Positions 8,673-17,197 are shown, counted from the stretch's first letter. The stretch: DNA of 32,690 nt from Dehalococcoidia bacterium (GCA_009377715.1 WHTN01000018.1:1-32690); one strand, 5' to 3'. Translations and numbers: made by a program. The notes: a model not told the origin generated them from the sequence alone.

Positions 8673-8742
8673 TTTTCACGCTCCGACTGGTACATTGTTT
8701 CGGCATCACAAAATTTTCTTCGCGATCTTAGCTTAAAGGCCC

Positions 8743-8771
8743 TTACCATCCAATTGTCAGGCCAGTATAAT
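8743..8771 (+). promoter_or_regulatory. Probable dnaE promoter
   Basis: A consensus -10 TATAAT (8766-8771) lies 17 bases after TTACCA (8743-8748, four of six matches to TTGACA). Transcription would begin near 8778, leaving a leader of only about 16 bases before the dnaE ATG. This agrees with the lack of a Shine-Dalgarno sequence there. Confidence 0.55.
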
Positions 8772-8793
8772 TGACGATGTAAAAATTCGTAAA

Positions 8794-11700
8794 ATGTTTA
8801 CGCACCTTCACCTTCACACCGAATACAGCCTACTCGACGGCCTCTCGCGTATCACGCCATTAATGCAGCGGGCGAAAGAGTTGGGGCAAGAGGCCATCGG
8901 CCTCACCGATCACGGCGTGATGTACGGCGCCATCGACTTCTATAAAGCGGCGAAGCAAAACGGCGTTAAGCCCATTATAGGCATCGAAGCCTACGTTGCG
9001 CATAAGACCCGACATTCGCGCGAGCCAGAGGAGCGCCAGGCTTACCATTTGACGATGCTAGCAAAGAACGAAGCCGGCTATCGCAACCTGCTGGCTCTTA
9101 GCAGCAAGGCCCACCTAGAAGGCTACTATTACCGTCCGCGCATGGACCGAGAGCTTTTCGAAAAGCATAACGAGGGGATTATTGTCCTCTCCGGCTGCCC
9201 GAGCAGCGAGGTCTATCGCGCTCTCGACGAAGAACGGTGGGACGACGCGGTAGAGGCGGCGCGTTGGTATCGCGAAGTCTTCGGCGATTTCTACATCGAG
9301 TTGCAGGAGCACGGCGACGCGAAGCTCTCATCCGCTAATCCCAAGCTTGCCCGGCTAGCACGCGAGTTGGACATCCCGCTTGTAGCGACGAACGATGTTC
9401 ACTTCATCCACCGCGACGATGTACACATGCACGACATTTTGCTTTGCATCGGCACCAATACCACCGTCATGGATGAAAAACGCATGCGCATGGCGGGCGA
9501 CTCCGACTCCTACTACCTGAAGTCGGAGACGGAGATGCTCGATCTCTTCCCTGAGCTACCACAGGCTGTAGCGAATACAGGCCGCATCTCCGAAATGTGC
9601 GACATATCGCTGGAGTTCGGCCAGCACCACCTACCTGAAGCCGAGGTGCCGCATGGCATGTCGGCCGACAAATATCTCGCAAAGTTATGCCGAGAAGGCT
9701 TAGCCAAGTGCTATCCACATGCCAGCGAAGAAGTCGAGCGTCGCTTGGATTACGAACTCGATGTAGTCAGGCAGACCGGTTTCGCCAACTATATCCTCGT
9801 GGTCAAAGATTTCGCGGACTTCGCCCATCGTGAAGACATACTAATGGCCGTCCGCGGCTCAGCGGCTGCGTCGCTCATCTTGTACTGCCTCAGCGTGACC
9901 AGCGTAGATCCACTTTCCCACCGGCTCGTCTTCGAGCGCTTCCTCAACATCGAGCGGAAGGAGATGCCCGACGTCGACCTCGACTTCGCCGAAGACCGCC
10001 GCGATGAAGTCATACGCTATGCGGCGCAGAAGTACGGGCACGAGCACGTTGCCCAGATCATCACCTTCGGAACGCTCGGCGCGAAGGCCTCGATACGAGA
10101 CGTTGGCCGCGCGTTAGGCATGTCCTACGCCGTTACCGATCGCGTCGCCCGCCTGGTGCCGGCACTACCGCCGTCCTTCGGCATCGTCACCATCGACCGC
10201 GCTCTCACAGAGAGTTCGGAGATGCGAGAGGCCTACCAGGCGGACGAACAGGTACGGCGGCTCATCGACACCGCCCGCTCGCTCGAAGGGGTCGCGCGGC
10301 ATTCTAGCACGCACGCTGCGGGCGTCGTCATCGCCGAGCGTCCGTTGACCGAGTACCTTCCGCTCCAACGTCCGACGGGTGGCGACGAAACCTCGCTGCC
10401 GACGACCCAGTACGCCATGGAGGCCGTCGCCGAGATCGGTCTGCTCAAGATGGACTTCCTAGGCCTCGCGAACCTGACGATATTGGGCCGGGCGGTAGAG
10501 ATCGTCCGCCAGGGACATGGCATCGAGATCGACCTTAATAATCTGCCCGACGGCGATGAGAAGACGTACGCGATGCTATCGGCTGGGGAGACGTTCGGCG
10601 TCTTCCAGCTTGAGTCCGCGGGGATGCGGCGCAACATCAAAGACCTTAAGCCTACCGACGTCCGCGATCTCGCGGCGATGGTCGCTCTGTACAGGCCGGG
10701 GCCGATGCAGCACATACCAACTTACATCCGCGCGAAACACGGCGAGATCGAGATAACCCACCCGCACGACGACCTTTCGGACGTTCTTGAGGACACTTAC
10801 GCGTTATCGTTTATCAAGACCAAGGTGCTTCTCATCGCTCAGAAGTTCGCAGGCTATTCGCTCGGCATGGCCGATATCATGCGCAAGGCGATGGGCAAAA
10901 AGATACCGGCTGTGATGAAGGCGGAACACGACCGTTTCGTCACAGGCGCTCGCGCCAAGGGCTACAGCCTCAGGGACGCCGAGGCGGTCTTCAACCTCAT
11001 CGAGCCGTTCGCTGGCTACGCGTTCAACAAAGCGCACGCCGTTAGTTACGGCACGATCACTTATCAGACTGCGTACCTGAAAGCGAACTATCCGGCGGAG
11101 TACATGACGGCGGTGTTAATGCTCGCCGAACGCCATCCCAATTCGGCCCAGCGTGTTGGAGAGGCGACGAGCGAATGCGCGAAGTTAGACATCGCCGTTT
11201 TACTCCCGAATATAAACCACAGTGGAGTTAGTTTCTCGCTTGAAACGCTGCCGGATGGCAAGCAAGCGATCCGCTTCGGTCTGGCGACGATCAAGAACGT
11301 CGGCGTGGCCGCGGCGGAAGCGGTAATCGAAGCCCGACAGCAAGGGCCGTTCGAATCGCTCGACGATTTTTGTCGACGGCTGAACCTGCGCGCCCTCAAC
11401 CGCCGCGCGGTGGAGAGCATCATCAAGGCCGGAGCGCTCGATGACCTCGGCGATCGCGGCACGCTTTTGGCCAACGTCGACCGCATCATGAATATGGCCC
11501 AGCAAGCGCAGCGCTTACGGCAAAGCGGGCAGGCCACGATGTTCGACCTATTCGGTCAGACGACGGATACCCCAATGCCAGGCCTTCAGTTGGAAGAAGC
11601 TGCTGTGCCCCTGACACAGCAGCTGGCCTGGGAGAGGGAGCTTCTCGGCGTTTACGTCTCGGAGCACCCGGTACGCCACGTCCTGGCAGACCGGCCGGCG

Positions 11701-12381
11701 GACGTCGCTCTGGCGTCGGAGATAACGGAAGAGATGATCGGCCGCGAAGTAGTCATGGCGGGCATGGTCGGCTCGATTCGCCAGCGCTTAACAAAGGACG
11801 GCCGGCCATTTATCATCGCGCAGATGGAAGATCTCTCCGGCAGCGTCGAGGTCGCCGTCTGGTCAGATACCTACGAGCCAACGAAGGAGCTATGGGTCGA
11901 AGGCAATATCCTGCTGTTACAGGTGCGGGTGCGCTCGCGCGAAGAACAACTACAACTATCGGTGCAGAGCGTAAGCGTCTACGAACGGCCGGAGGAAGAA
12001 GGAAGAGGGAAGGAGGAAGATGATGGGGCAGCCGCCAGAATGGCACTATCGCCGTCAACTTCCTCCTACGAGCCACAGCCCTCACCTCAGAAGCGACAAC
12101 CGCTGCCGCCGCCTCAGTCGTATCGGCTTCAGATCACGTTGCGCGAAACGGACGACGAAGATACCGACCGCGACCGCCTAACGCAGCTTCTAGCGACCTT
12201 GGTGGACTTCCCGGGCGACGACGAAATAACACTCGTGGTCGGTAGCAACGGCGACCGCGAAACGTTTGCTCTACCGTCGGCCCGTGCCTGCAAGGAGCTA
12301 TGCGCCCGCCTGGACGCCGTGCTCGACTACAACGGCAAGGCGATGCTAGAGCCTGTTACCGAAGCGACAGCGAAAGCTTGA
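8794..12381 (+). CDS. dnaE: DNA polymerase III alpha subunit DnaE
   Basis: Replicative polymerase, 1195 residues. Domains in order: N-terminal PHP domain (FTHLHLHTEYSLLDG, LTDHGVMYG, ATNDVHF) with metal-type His residues kept; polymerase palm with the catalytic Asp motif PDVDLDF at residues 392-398; fingers (FGVFQLESAGMRR, ALYRPGPMQ, MRKAMGKK, FNKAHAVSYG); helix-hairpin-helix region; OB fold near 984-1040 (REVVMAGMVGSIRQ); then a Glu/Pro-rich low-complexity linker about 1065-1108 and a small C-terminal domain. Residues 670-677 read ALSFIKTK where the family has GVIVYQDQ; a missing G and an extra A 20-odd bases apart explain this exactly. No Shine-Dalgarno site precedes ATG. The stop overlaps the next promoter. 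Confidence 0.96.
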   Translation: MFTHLHLHTEYSLLDGLSRITPLMQRAKELGQEAIGLTDHGVMYGAIDFYKAAKQNGVKPIIGIEAYVAHKTRHSREPEERQAYHLTMLAKNEAGYRNLLALSSKAHLEGYYYRPRMDRELFEKHNEGIIVLSGCPSSEVYRALDEERWDDAVEAARWYREVFGDFYIELQEHGDAKLSSANPKLARLARELDIPLVATNDVHFIHRDDVHMHDILLCIGTNTTVMDEKRMRMAGDSDSYYLKSETEMLDLFPELPQAVANTGRISEMCDISLEFGQHHLPEAEVPHGMSADKYLAKLCREGLAKCYPHASEEVERRLDYELDVVRQTGFANYILVVKDFADFAHREDILMAVRGSAAASLILYCLSVTSVDPLSHRLVFERFLNIERKEMPDVDLDFAEDRRDEVIRYAAQKYGHEHVAQIITFGTLGAKASIRDVGRALGMSYAVTDRVARLVPALPPSFGIVTIDRALTESSEMREAYQADEQVRRLIDTARSLEGVARHSSTHAAGVVIAERPLTEYLPLQRPTGGDETSLPTTQYAMEAVAEIGLLKMDFLGLANLTILGRAVEIVRQGHGIEIDLNNLPDGDEKTYAMLSAGETFGVFQLESAGMRRNIKDLKPTDVRDLAAMVALYRPGPMQHIPTYIRAKHGEIEITHPHDDLSDVLEDTYALSFIKTKVLLIAQKFAGYSLGMADIMRKAMGKKIPAVMKAEHDRFVTGARAKGYSLRDAEAVFNLIEPFAGYAFNKAHAVSYGTITYQTAYLKANYPAEYMTAVLMLAERHPNSAQRVGEATSECAKLDIAVLLPNINHSGVSFSLETLPDGKQAIRFGLATIKNVGVAAAEAVIEARQQGPFESLDDFCRRLNLRALNRRAVESIIKAGALDDLGDRGTLLANVDRIMNMAQQAQRLRQSGQATMFDLFGQTTDTPMPGLQLEEAAVPLTQQLAWERELLGVYVSEHPVRHVLADRPADVALASEITEEMIGREVVMAGMVGSIRQRLTKDGRPFIIAQMEDLSGSVEVAVWSDTYEPTKELWVEGNILLLQVRVRSREEQLQLSVQSVSVYERPEEEGRGKEEDDGAAARMALSPSTSSYEPQPSPQKRQPLPPPQSYRLQITLRETDDEDTDRDRLTQLLATLVDFPGDDEITLVVGSNGDRETFALPSARACKELCARLDAVLDYNGKAMLEPVTEATAKA
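10798..10827 (+). other. Compensated double frameshift inside dnaE
   Basis: The bases TACGCGTTATCG...ACCAAGGTG encode YALSFIKTKV. Adding one G after TACG and removing one A from CCAAGG gives Tyr-Gly-Val-Ile-Val-Tyr-Gln-Asp-Gln-Val, matching the conserved TYG(V/I)xxYQ(E/D)QV motif of DnaE fingers. Reading frame is normal on both sides, so eight residues are read out of frame in this sequence. Confidence 0.85.
11991..12020 (+). repeat. Thirty-base pure purine tract in the dnaE linker
   Basis: An uninterrupted G/A run encoding the Glu/Gly/Lys-rich part of the DnaE linker. Its first 14 bases (GGAGGAAGAAGGAA) recur exactly at 22441-22454, and AAGGAGGAAG recurs near 6712. Confidence 0.6.
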
Positions 12382-12406
12382 CAATACACGAAACCGTGTA
12401 GATAAT
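12378..12406 (+). promoter_or_regulatory. Promoter of the restriction-modification genes with palindromic spacer
   Basis: A perfect -35 TTGACA (12378-12383) and a -10 GATAAT (12401-12406, five of six) are separated by 17 bases. Within that spacer, bases 12385-12400 form the palindrome TACACG-AAAC-CGTGTA (six-base arms). The -35 overlaps the dnaE stop codon TGA (12379-12381). Start of transcription is expected near 12413, about 38 bases before the methyltransferase ATG. The palindrome is well placed to act as an operator for a repressor or for the methyltransferase itself. Confidence 0.7.
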
Positions 12407-12450
12407 TGTAAGAACAAACGTTCAAGGATGCTTTGAAAAGGAACGGGAAT

Positions 12451-13370
12451 ATGGGAAGACCAATCTCTCCTGTGTTGACTCTGCACCAAGCCGAACTCTC
12501 GAATAAAAATCAAAAACGCACTGGGCGCAAAAAATTGCCTTCGGCTGGTATGGTGGCAAGTATAATCACCTCAATTGGTTATTACCACTTCTTCCTGACT
12601 CCCATCACTACTGTGAGCCATTCGGGGGTTCTGCAGCCGTTTTGCTTAATCGAGATCCGTCAGCTGTCGAAACATATAACGATATTGACGGAGAGGTTGC
12701 TAATTTCTTCCGAGTACTAAGAGAGCAAACGGAGAATCTCATCTTCGCCTTATCATTGACACCGTTTTCCCGAGAGGAGTTTTATTTAGCAGTCAGTGAC
12801 TACGGACCTCATCTGGCACCCTTTGAGCGTGCTAGGAGATTTTTTGTCCGTGGCCGCCAAGTAAGGACTGGACTTGCACAAACAGCTTCGCTAGGGAGAT
12901 GGGCAAACTGCAAGAACACAAGCAGGGCCGGTATGTCCGGTGTTGTTTCGAGATGGCTCGGCAGTATTGACGGCCTGCCCGAGATCGCTGAACGGATGTT
13001 GAGAGTTCAAATTGAGAACCGGCCAGCACTAGAGTTAATAGGCTTATATGATAGCCCGACTACACTCTTTTGTTGCGATCCGCCTTATCCCCATGAATCC
13101 AGAGGTGATACAAAAGCCTATGGGTTCGAAATGACTGTGCGAGAACATGAAGAACTCTCTACTTTATTACACGAAGTTAAAGGCAATGTTGCGCTCTCGG
13201 GATATCGCTGTTCCTTGCTAGATAATCTTTACAAAGATTGGCGTTGCATCGAAGCACCTACAAAGTTAGCCCATTCGATAAAGCAACCAAGAACAGAAGC
13301 GCTTTGGGTGAACTACCAAGTTCCGACCAAATCCGACTCTAATTATGCCCATCGATTACCAATCTGCTAG
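12451..13370 (+). pseudogene. D12-class DNA adenine methyltransferase, frameshifted
   Basis: N6-adenine methyltransferase of the Dam/D12 class, probably the modification half of a type II system. ATG at 12451 (AAAGGA eight bases upstream) reads MGRPISPVLTLHQAEL to ...TGRKK. One base is then missing in the A6 run at 12529-12534, and the next frame continues IAFGWYGGKYNHLNWLLPLL, CEPFGGSAAVLLNRDP (SAM-binding motif I), TYNDIDGE, and DPPY (13077-13088, motif IV, CCDPPYPHES). Restored length is about 306 residues. Base composition is AT-richer than the neighbours, suggesting transfer. The stop overlaps the endonuclease start by 26 bases. The frameshift may be a sequencing error, slippage, or true inactivation; the rest of the frame is undamaged, so decay would be recent. 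Confidence 0.85.
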
Positions 13371-14431
13371 CGCGTTGCTCGCACAGGCATTCGATAACGT
13401 TGAGGCTGACTTACTCCAGGGCAGAACACCAAGCATTGACGAAGCCTTACGCGACGAGTGTGAGATTCTTTTCAACTCAAGTACACAAGCTTATAGAGAA
13501 GTATTGTTAGGCTGCATTATAGCCAGATTACAGGATAGATCTATTAACGTGCGGCAACCTTATGTGGGACACGGACCTAATGCTTTTAATGGCCGGACTC
13601 TGGATGAACGCTCCATCAACCCATTCCTTCAAAGCAGGAGAATTCCGAGTTCCCGCGGGCCGTATCTAAGCGTATTTAGAAGGTCGGTCGATTTCAACCT
13701 TGCAACGCGAGACGGTTTAAGGGATAAAGATGGCTATGATGCTCTTCTTTCCCTGCTGAGTATTATTGAGACGACTTCGGATGAGAACGTTCTCTTAAGA
13801 CAGTTGCACTATGTCTTATACAAAATTTGCCCAGCTGCGGGAACGGGCCAATGTCTCGTTGGCAAGGCTGCAAAGGATTAGTCTAGATCAACTTGATGTT
13901 CTTATTTCGCGTCTTTTAGAGATACCAAGTGGCGGGCGCTTCCCGGTTTTATTTGTAATAGCAACGTTCACTGCAATCAAAACTTCCTTCACTCTAGATT
14001 GGGTCATCTCTTGGCAAGGCATCAACGCGCCTGACATTCAGTCGGGCGCTGGGGGCGACATCACAATTTCGTCAGGCGATACAATCTTCCTTGCTGCAGA
14101 AATAACTGAGCGCTCGGTAGATAGAAACCGAGTCGTAGCCACGTTCAACACGAAGATCGCTCCTAACGCGATCCAAGATTACCTTTTCTTCGTGAAATCT
14201 TCAGCAGCAACTTTGGATGCGGCACAGCAAGCACATCAATATTTCGCTCAAGGTCACGAGGTAAACTTCTTAGAAATCAAGTCGTGGATTCTCATGATGT
14301 TGGCCACGCTTGGCGCTTCAGGTAGAGCAATATTCAACGAAGCTCTTCTAGAACTTCTGGATTCAGGAGATGTCCCACAAGCTCTTAAAGTTTCTTGGAA
14401 TGAACAAATCGAGACGATAGCAGCAGGGTAA
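13345..14431 (+). pseudogene. Probable type II restriction endonuclease, frameshifted
   Basis: Two overlapping frames (13345-13881 and 13811-14431) join into one protein of about 362 residues if one A is removed from the AAAA run near 13821-13824: ...LRQLHYVLYK then FAQLRERANVSLARLQ. The N-terminal part carries YREVLLGCIIARLQDRSIN and FNGRTLDERSINPFLQ. The C-terminal part has GAGGDITISSGDTIFLAAEITER, a layout like a PD-(D/E)xK nuclease core with Asp then Glu-x-Thr, followed by VVATFNTKIAP and DYLFF. This resembles SacI-like restriction endonucleases from memory, which I hold with moderate confidence. It overlaps the methyltransferase by 26 bases, the usual close pairing of type II genes. It ends five bases before the convergent DUF192 stop, with no terminator visible. 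AT-rich composition matches the methyltransferase. Confidence 0.7.
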
Positions 14432-14436
14432 GTGTA

Positions 14437-14955
14437 CTACTGCGGCTCCCAGGGGCTCTTGGGCGGCGAGTCGTAGGGCCAGGGGAAGCGGACGCTGTCT
14501 CCCACCTCGACGCCGTGGCGCTCGAACCAGCCTTTGTTTACCTCTAGGCCGTAGATGTAGGGCTTGTCGGTGTTGTGGATGTCGAGCGTCTGTGGCTCCA
14601 TGTCCTCGATGTGCTGGATAACGCCTTCGCTAGAGATGAAGGCGGCCGAAAGCGGGATCAGCGTATCCTTCATCCAGAAGCCGCTGCGAAGGCTACCTAA
14701 TAGGAAAAGCATTCCCTCATCCTCGGGCATCGACTCGCGGCCCATAAGACCCCTTATCGACGCCTCTCTCACCCGGGGAACTTCAACGGTCAAAGGAAAT
14801 ACCTGTCCATCGCCACTTGTTACCTCGATAGTGACGATATCAATGCTGGGCAGCGGCGTTTCTTCGCTGGGCGAAGAGGGGTTAGATCTAAAAAAACACC
14901 CAGCACCAAGGAGTACACTGGCGAAAACAATGGTGAAAAAAAGAAGCGGCCGCAT
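14437..14955 (-). CDS. DUF192 family lipoprotein
   Basis: 172 residues. The N-terminus is a lipoprotein signal (MRPLLFFTIVFASVLLGAGC; lipobox LGAGC), then a Ser/Pro linker, then a DUF192 domain. The domain core shows REASIRGLMGRESMPEDEGM, then FWMKDTLIPLSAAFI, and a C-terminal YGLEVNKGWFERHGVEVGD. DUF192 proteins are small secreted or periplasmic proteins of unknown function. It starts 17 bases after the lysC stop and is probably the last gene of that transcript. It converges on the endonuclease gene with a five-base gap. Confidence 0.88.
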   Translation of the reverse strand: MRPLLFFTIVFASVLLGAGCFFRSNPSSPSEETPLPSIDIVTIEVTSGDGQVFPLTVEVPRVREASIRGLMGRESMPEDEGMLFLLGSLRSGFWMKDTLIPLSAAFISSEGVIQHIEDMEPQTLDIHNTDKPYIYGLEVNKGWFERHGVEVGDSVRFPWPYDSPPKSPWEPQ

Positions 14956-14972
14956 ATGCTTCGTTCGCGGGG

Positions 14973-16190
14973 TTATTCGGCCTGTTCCAGTTCGAAGGCC
15001 TTGTGAAGCGCCCTGACAGCGTCTGTCACTCGATCCTCATCGATGATACAGGTGATGCGAATTTCGCTCGTGCTGATCATCTCGATGTTGATGCCGCCTT
15101 CGTAGAGCGTACGGAACATCCGTGCCGCGTAGCCCGGAGCGCTTTGCATGCCGGCGCCGATCAGGCTTACCTTCGCGCGTGTGCGGTCGCCGACGATGTC
15201 TCTGGCGTTAATCTCCTTCGCGATCGGCCCCGCCAATTCCATTGCCTTATCGAGATCGGCGCGAGCGACGGTGAAGGTGAGGTCGGTGGCGCCTTCCGCG
15301 CTGGCGTTCTGCACTATCGTATCGACCGAGATGCCGGCCTCCGCGAGCGGCTCGAAAAGCGTTGCAGCGATGCCAGGCCTGTCGGGCACGCCGCGCACGG
15401 TTATCTTCGCTACGTCGGAATCGTGAGCGATGCCCGCCACTTTGTTACGTTGTTCCATATTCACGCCTCCGTGAATTAGCGTGCCCGGCGCCTCTGTGAA
15501 GCTCGAAGCGACCAGGATTGGCACGTTGTAAACCGAAGCCAATTCGACCGACCGGCTTTGCAACACCCTGACCCCCGAACTGGACAGCTCGAGCATCTCT
15601 TCGTAGCTGATCCCCGTCAGCTTCCTAGCGTTAGGCTCGATGCGCGGGTCGGCGGTGTAGACGCCATCCACATCCGTATAGTTCTCGCAGGCCGCTTCAA
15701 GCGCTGCTGCCAGGGCGATGGCAGTGATGTTCGAGCCACCCCTGCCCAACGTCGTCACATCCATCTCTTCCGTAATGCCCTGGAAACCAGCGACTATCAC
15801 GACCCGGCCACTCTCGAGTTCGCGATGTATGCGATCCGGATTGACTGAGTGGATGCGCGCCCGGCCGTAACGCCGGTCCGTGCCTATGCCGGCCTGCGCA
15901 CCCGTAAGGCTGACAGCATCGTAACCCATTTCGTGGAGCGCCATCGTAAGAAGCGTGCTCGACACTATCTCGCCTGTCGAAAGCAGGACGTCCATCTCTC
16001 GCTCCTGCGGGCGTTTCGCTATCCGGTACGCCAGCGCGATGAGGTCGTCGGTGCTGTCTCCCATAGCCGACACTACGACTACAAGCTGATCGCCCTCCGC
16101 TCGCCTAGCGGCGACGCGCCGGGCGACGCTCTGGATACGATCGGCGTCGGCGAGCGAGGTGCCGCCATATTTCTGGACTACTGCTGACAT
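14973..16190 (-). CDS. lysC: Aspartate kinase
   Basis: 405 residues, first enzyme of the lysine/threonine/methionine pathway, phosphorylating L-aspartate. The catalytic domain shows KYGGTSLADADR at residues 7-18, VVVSAMGDSTDDL, GFQG, TLGRGGSNITAIALAA and YTDVDGVYTADPR. Two C-terminal ACT domains follow (KITVRGVPDRPGIAATLF; VSLIGAGMQSAPGYAARMF with INIEMISTSEI), giving expected feedback control by amino acids. Length is normal for a monofunctional alpha/beta-type enzyme. Two perfect palindromes sit just upstream of the ATG. thrB, the homoserine kinase of the same pathway, lies upstream on the same strand with an 83-base gap. Confidence 0.96.
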   Translation of the reverse strand: MSAVVQKYGGTSLADADRIQSVARRVAARRAEGDQLVVVVSAMGDSTDDLIALAYRIAKRPQEREMDVLLSTGEIVSSTLLTMALHEMGYDAVSLTGAQAGIGTDRRYGRARIHSVNPDRIHRELESGRVVIVAGFQGITEEMDVTTLGRGGSNITAIALAAALEAACENYTDVDGVYTADPRIEPNARKLTGISYEEMLELSSSGVRVLQSRSVELASVYNVPILVASSFTEAPGTLIHGGVNMEQRNKVAGIAHDSDVAKITVRGVPDRPGIAATLFEPLAEAGISVDTIVQNASAEGATDLTFTVARADLDKAMELAGPIAKEINARDIVGDRTRAKVSLIGAGMQSAPGYAARMFRTLYEGGINIEMISTSEIRITCIIDEDRVTDAVRALHKAFELEQAE

Positions 16191-16192
16191 AG

Positions 16193-16215
16193 TTCTTTAA
16201 AGAAACGTTTAAACG
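16193..16215 (-). promoter_or_regulatory. Two adjacent palindromes in the lysC leader
   Basis: TTCTTTAAAGAA (16193-16204) and CGTTTAAACG (16206-16215) are perfect palindromes separated by one base, immediately upstream of the lysC ATG (16188-16190). They occupy the region where ribosome binding would occur. They could be operator half-sites or a weak structure; no family of regulator is identified. Confidence 0.35.
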
Positions 16216-16273
16216 ATGAAGGCGGTTCTAATGCCATACTCAAACTATATCTCGAAGAGAGCGAGAGGCCAAC

Positions 16274-17152
16274 CTAGCCAGCGCGGATTACTTTTCCACC
16301 GGAAGCGCTCAGCCCCGCGACTATAACGCGACCACTCACATTCGCAGAATTGGCGGCGCTTTGCATCGCCGCGCCGACTCGTTGCACAGAGTCGAGCGTT
16401 AGCGCAAGGACAGAGGAGCCGCCGCCCGAGAGATAGGCACATAAAGCGCCTGCTCCACGGGCGGCAGCAAAGATATCGTACATCGCGGGAAATAGTGTGG
16501 AACGGGCTGGCTGGTGGAGCTTATCCTGCGTCGCAACTTCAAGCGCGTCCCAACGACCCTCAGAGAGCGCTGCGACCAGTAGGGCAGCGCGGCCGATATT
16601 GTGCACGGCGTCAGCCCGGCTCAGAGACGTAGGCAACAGCCGGCGGCTTTCGTCGGTGGGCATCGTGAAGTCAGGAACGAAGATACCGGCTTGCAACTCG
16701 GCAGGCGCCTTTAGCCCTACCCGGGTCGCCTTTTCGCCGTCCCAAACGACAACCTGAAGCCCACCGAAGAGACAAGGCGCCATGTTATCGGCATGTCCTT
16801 CGAGCTTAGAGCCAAGTACGAGCAGATCTTCTGTGCTTAGCGGCCCATTGAGCAGCGCATTGGCGGCCAGCAGGCCCGCCGCCCGCACGGCGGCTGAAGC
16901 TCCGAGGCCGCGCGCTACCGGTATATCGCTCTGCCATTTGACAGCGAAGCTTGGCTTTTCCGCGCTGAGGGTGTGGTACACCGAAGCAGCCGCCGCTGTA
17001 AGCATCTCTCCCGCGGAGTCTTGCTTCTCAGCATCTCCGACAGTGACTGTAGCCGTTGCCCATAGATCCAGCGCTAGGCCCAGGCAATCGAAGCCTGGGC
17101 CTAGATTCGCGCTGGTCGCGGGGACTCTTACGGTTACTTGATGATTGGCCAT
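16274..17152 (-). CDS. thrB: Homoserine kinase
   Basis: GHMP-family kinase, 292 residues from the chosen start, phosphorylating homoserine for threonine synthesis. Motifs: VPATSANLGPGFDCLGLALD near the N-terminus, the ATP loop VARGLGASAAVRAAG, and YLSGGGSSVLAL near the C-terminus. A longer frame from 17230 exists, but its first 26 residues are not family-like and it would overlap tmk. A near-consensus promoter lies between the two starts, so the internal ATG at 17150-17152 is preferred. The leader is only about ten bases, and no Shine-Dalgarno is seen. lysC follows 83 bases downstream. thrC and homoserine dehydrogenase are not in the window. Confidence 0.93.
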   Translation of the reverse strand: MANHQVTVRVPATSANLGPGFDCLGLALDLWATATVTVGDAEKQDSAGEMLTAAAASVYHTLSAEKPSFAVKWQSDIPVARGLGASAAVRAAGLLAANALLNGPLSTEDLLVLGSKLEGHADNMAPCLFGGLQVVVWDGEKATRVGLKAPAELQAGIFVPDFTMPTDESRRLLPTSLSRADAVHNIGRAALLVAALSEGRWDALEVATQDKLHQPARSTLFPAMYDIFAAARGAGALCAYLSGGGSSVLALTLDSVQRVGAAMQSAANSANVSGRVIVAGLSASGGKVIRAG

Positions 17153-17168
17153 AGTCCAACAGCGTGAG

Positions 17169-17197
17169 ATTGTAGCAGCAGTAATGCGGCCGGTCAA
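17169..17197 (-). promoter_or_regulatory. thrB promoter
   Basis: On the minus strand, TTGACC (17192-17197) is followed after exactly 17 bases by TACAAT (17169-17174), five of six matches each. The -35 overlaps the tmk stop codon. Transcription starting about seven bases downstream would leave roughly ten bases before the thrB ATG, i.e. nearly leaderless. Confidence 0.65.

Noticed and set aside
12529..12535. Programmed -1 frameshifting at the A6 run of the methyltransferase
   Set aside because: The codon phase gives C-AAA-AAA rather than a good X-XXY-YYZ slippery site, and no stimulating structure was seen; an indel is simpler, although slippage cannot be excluded.
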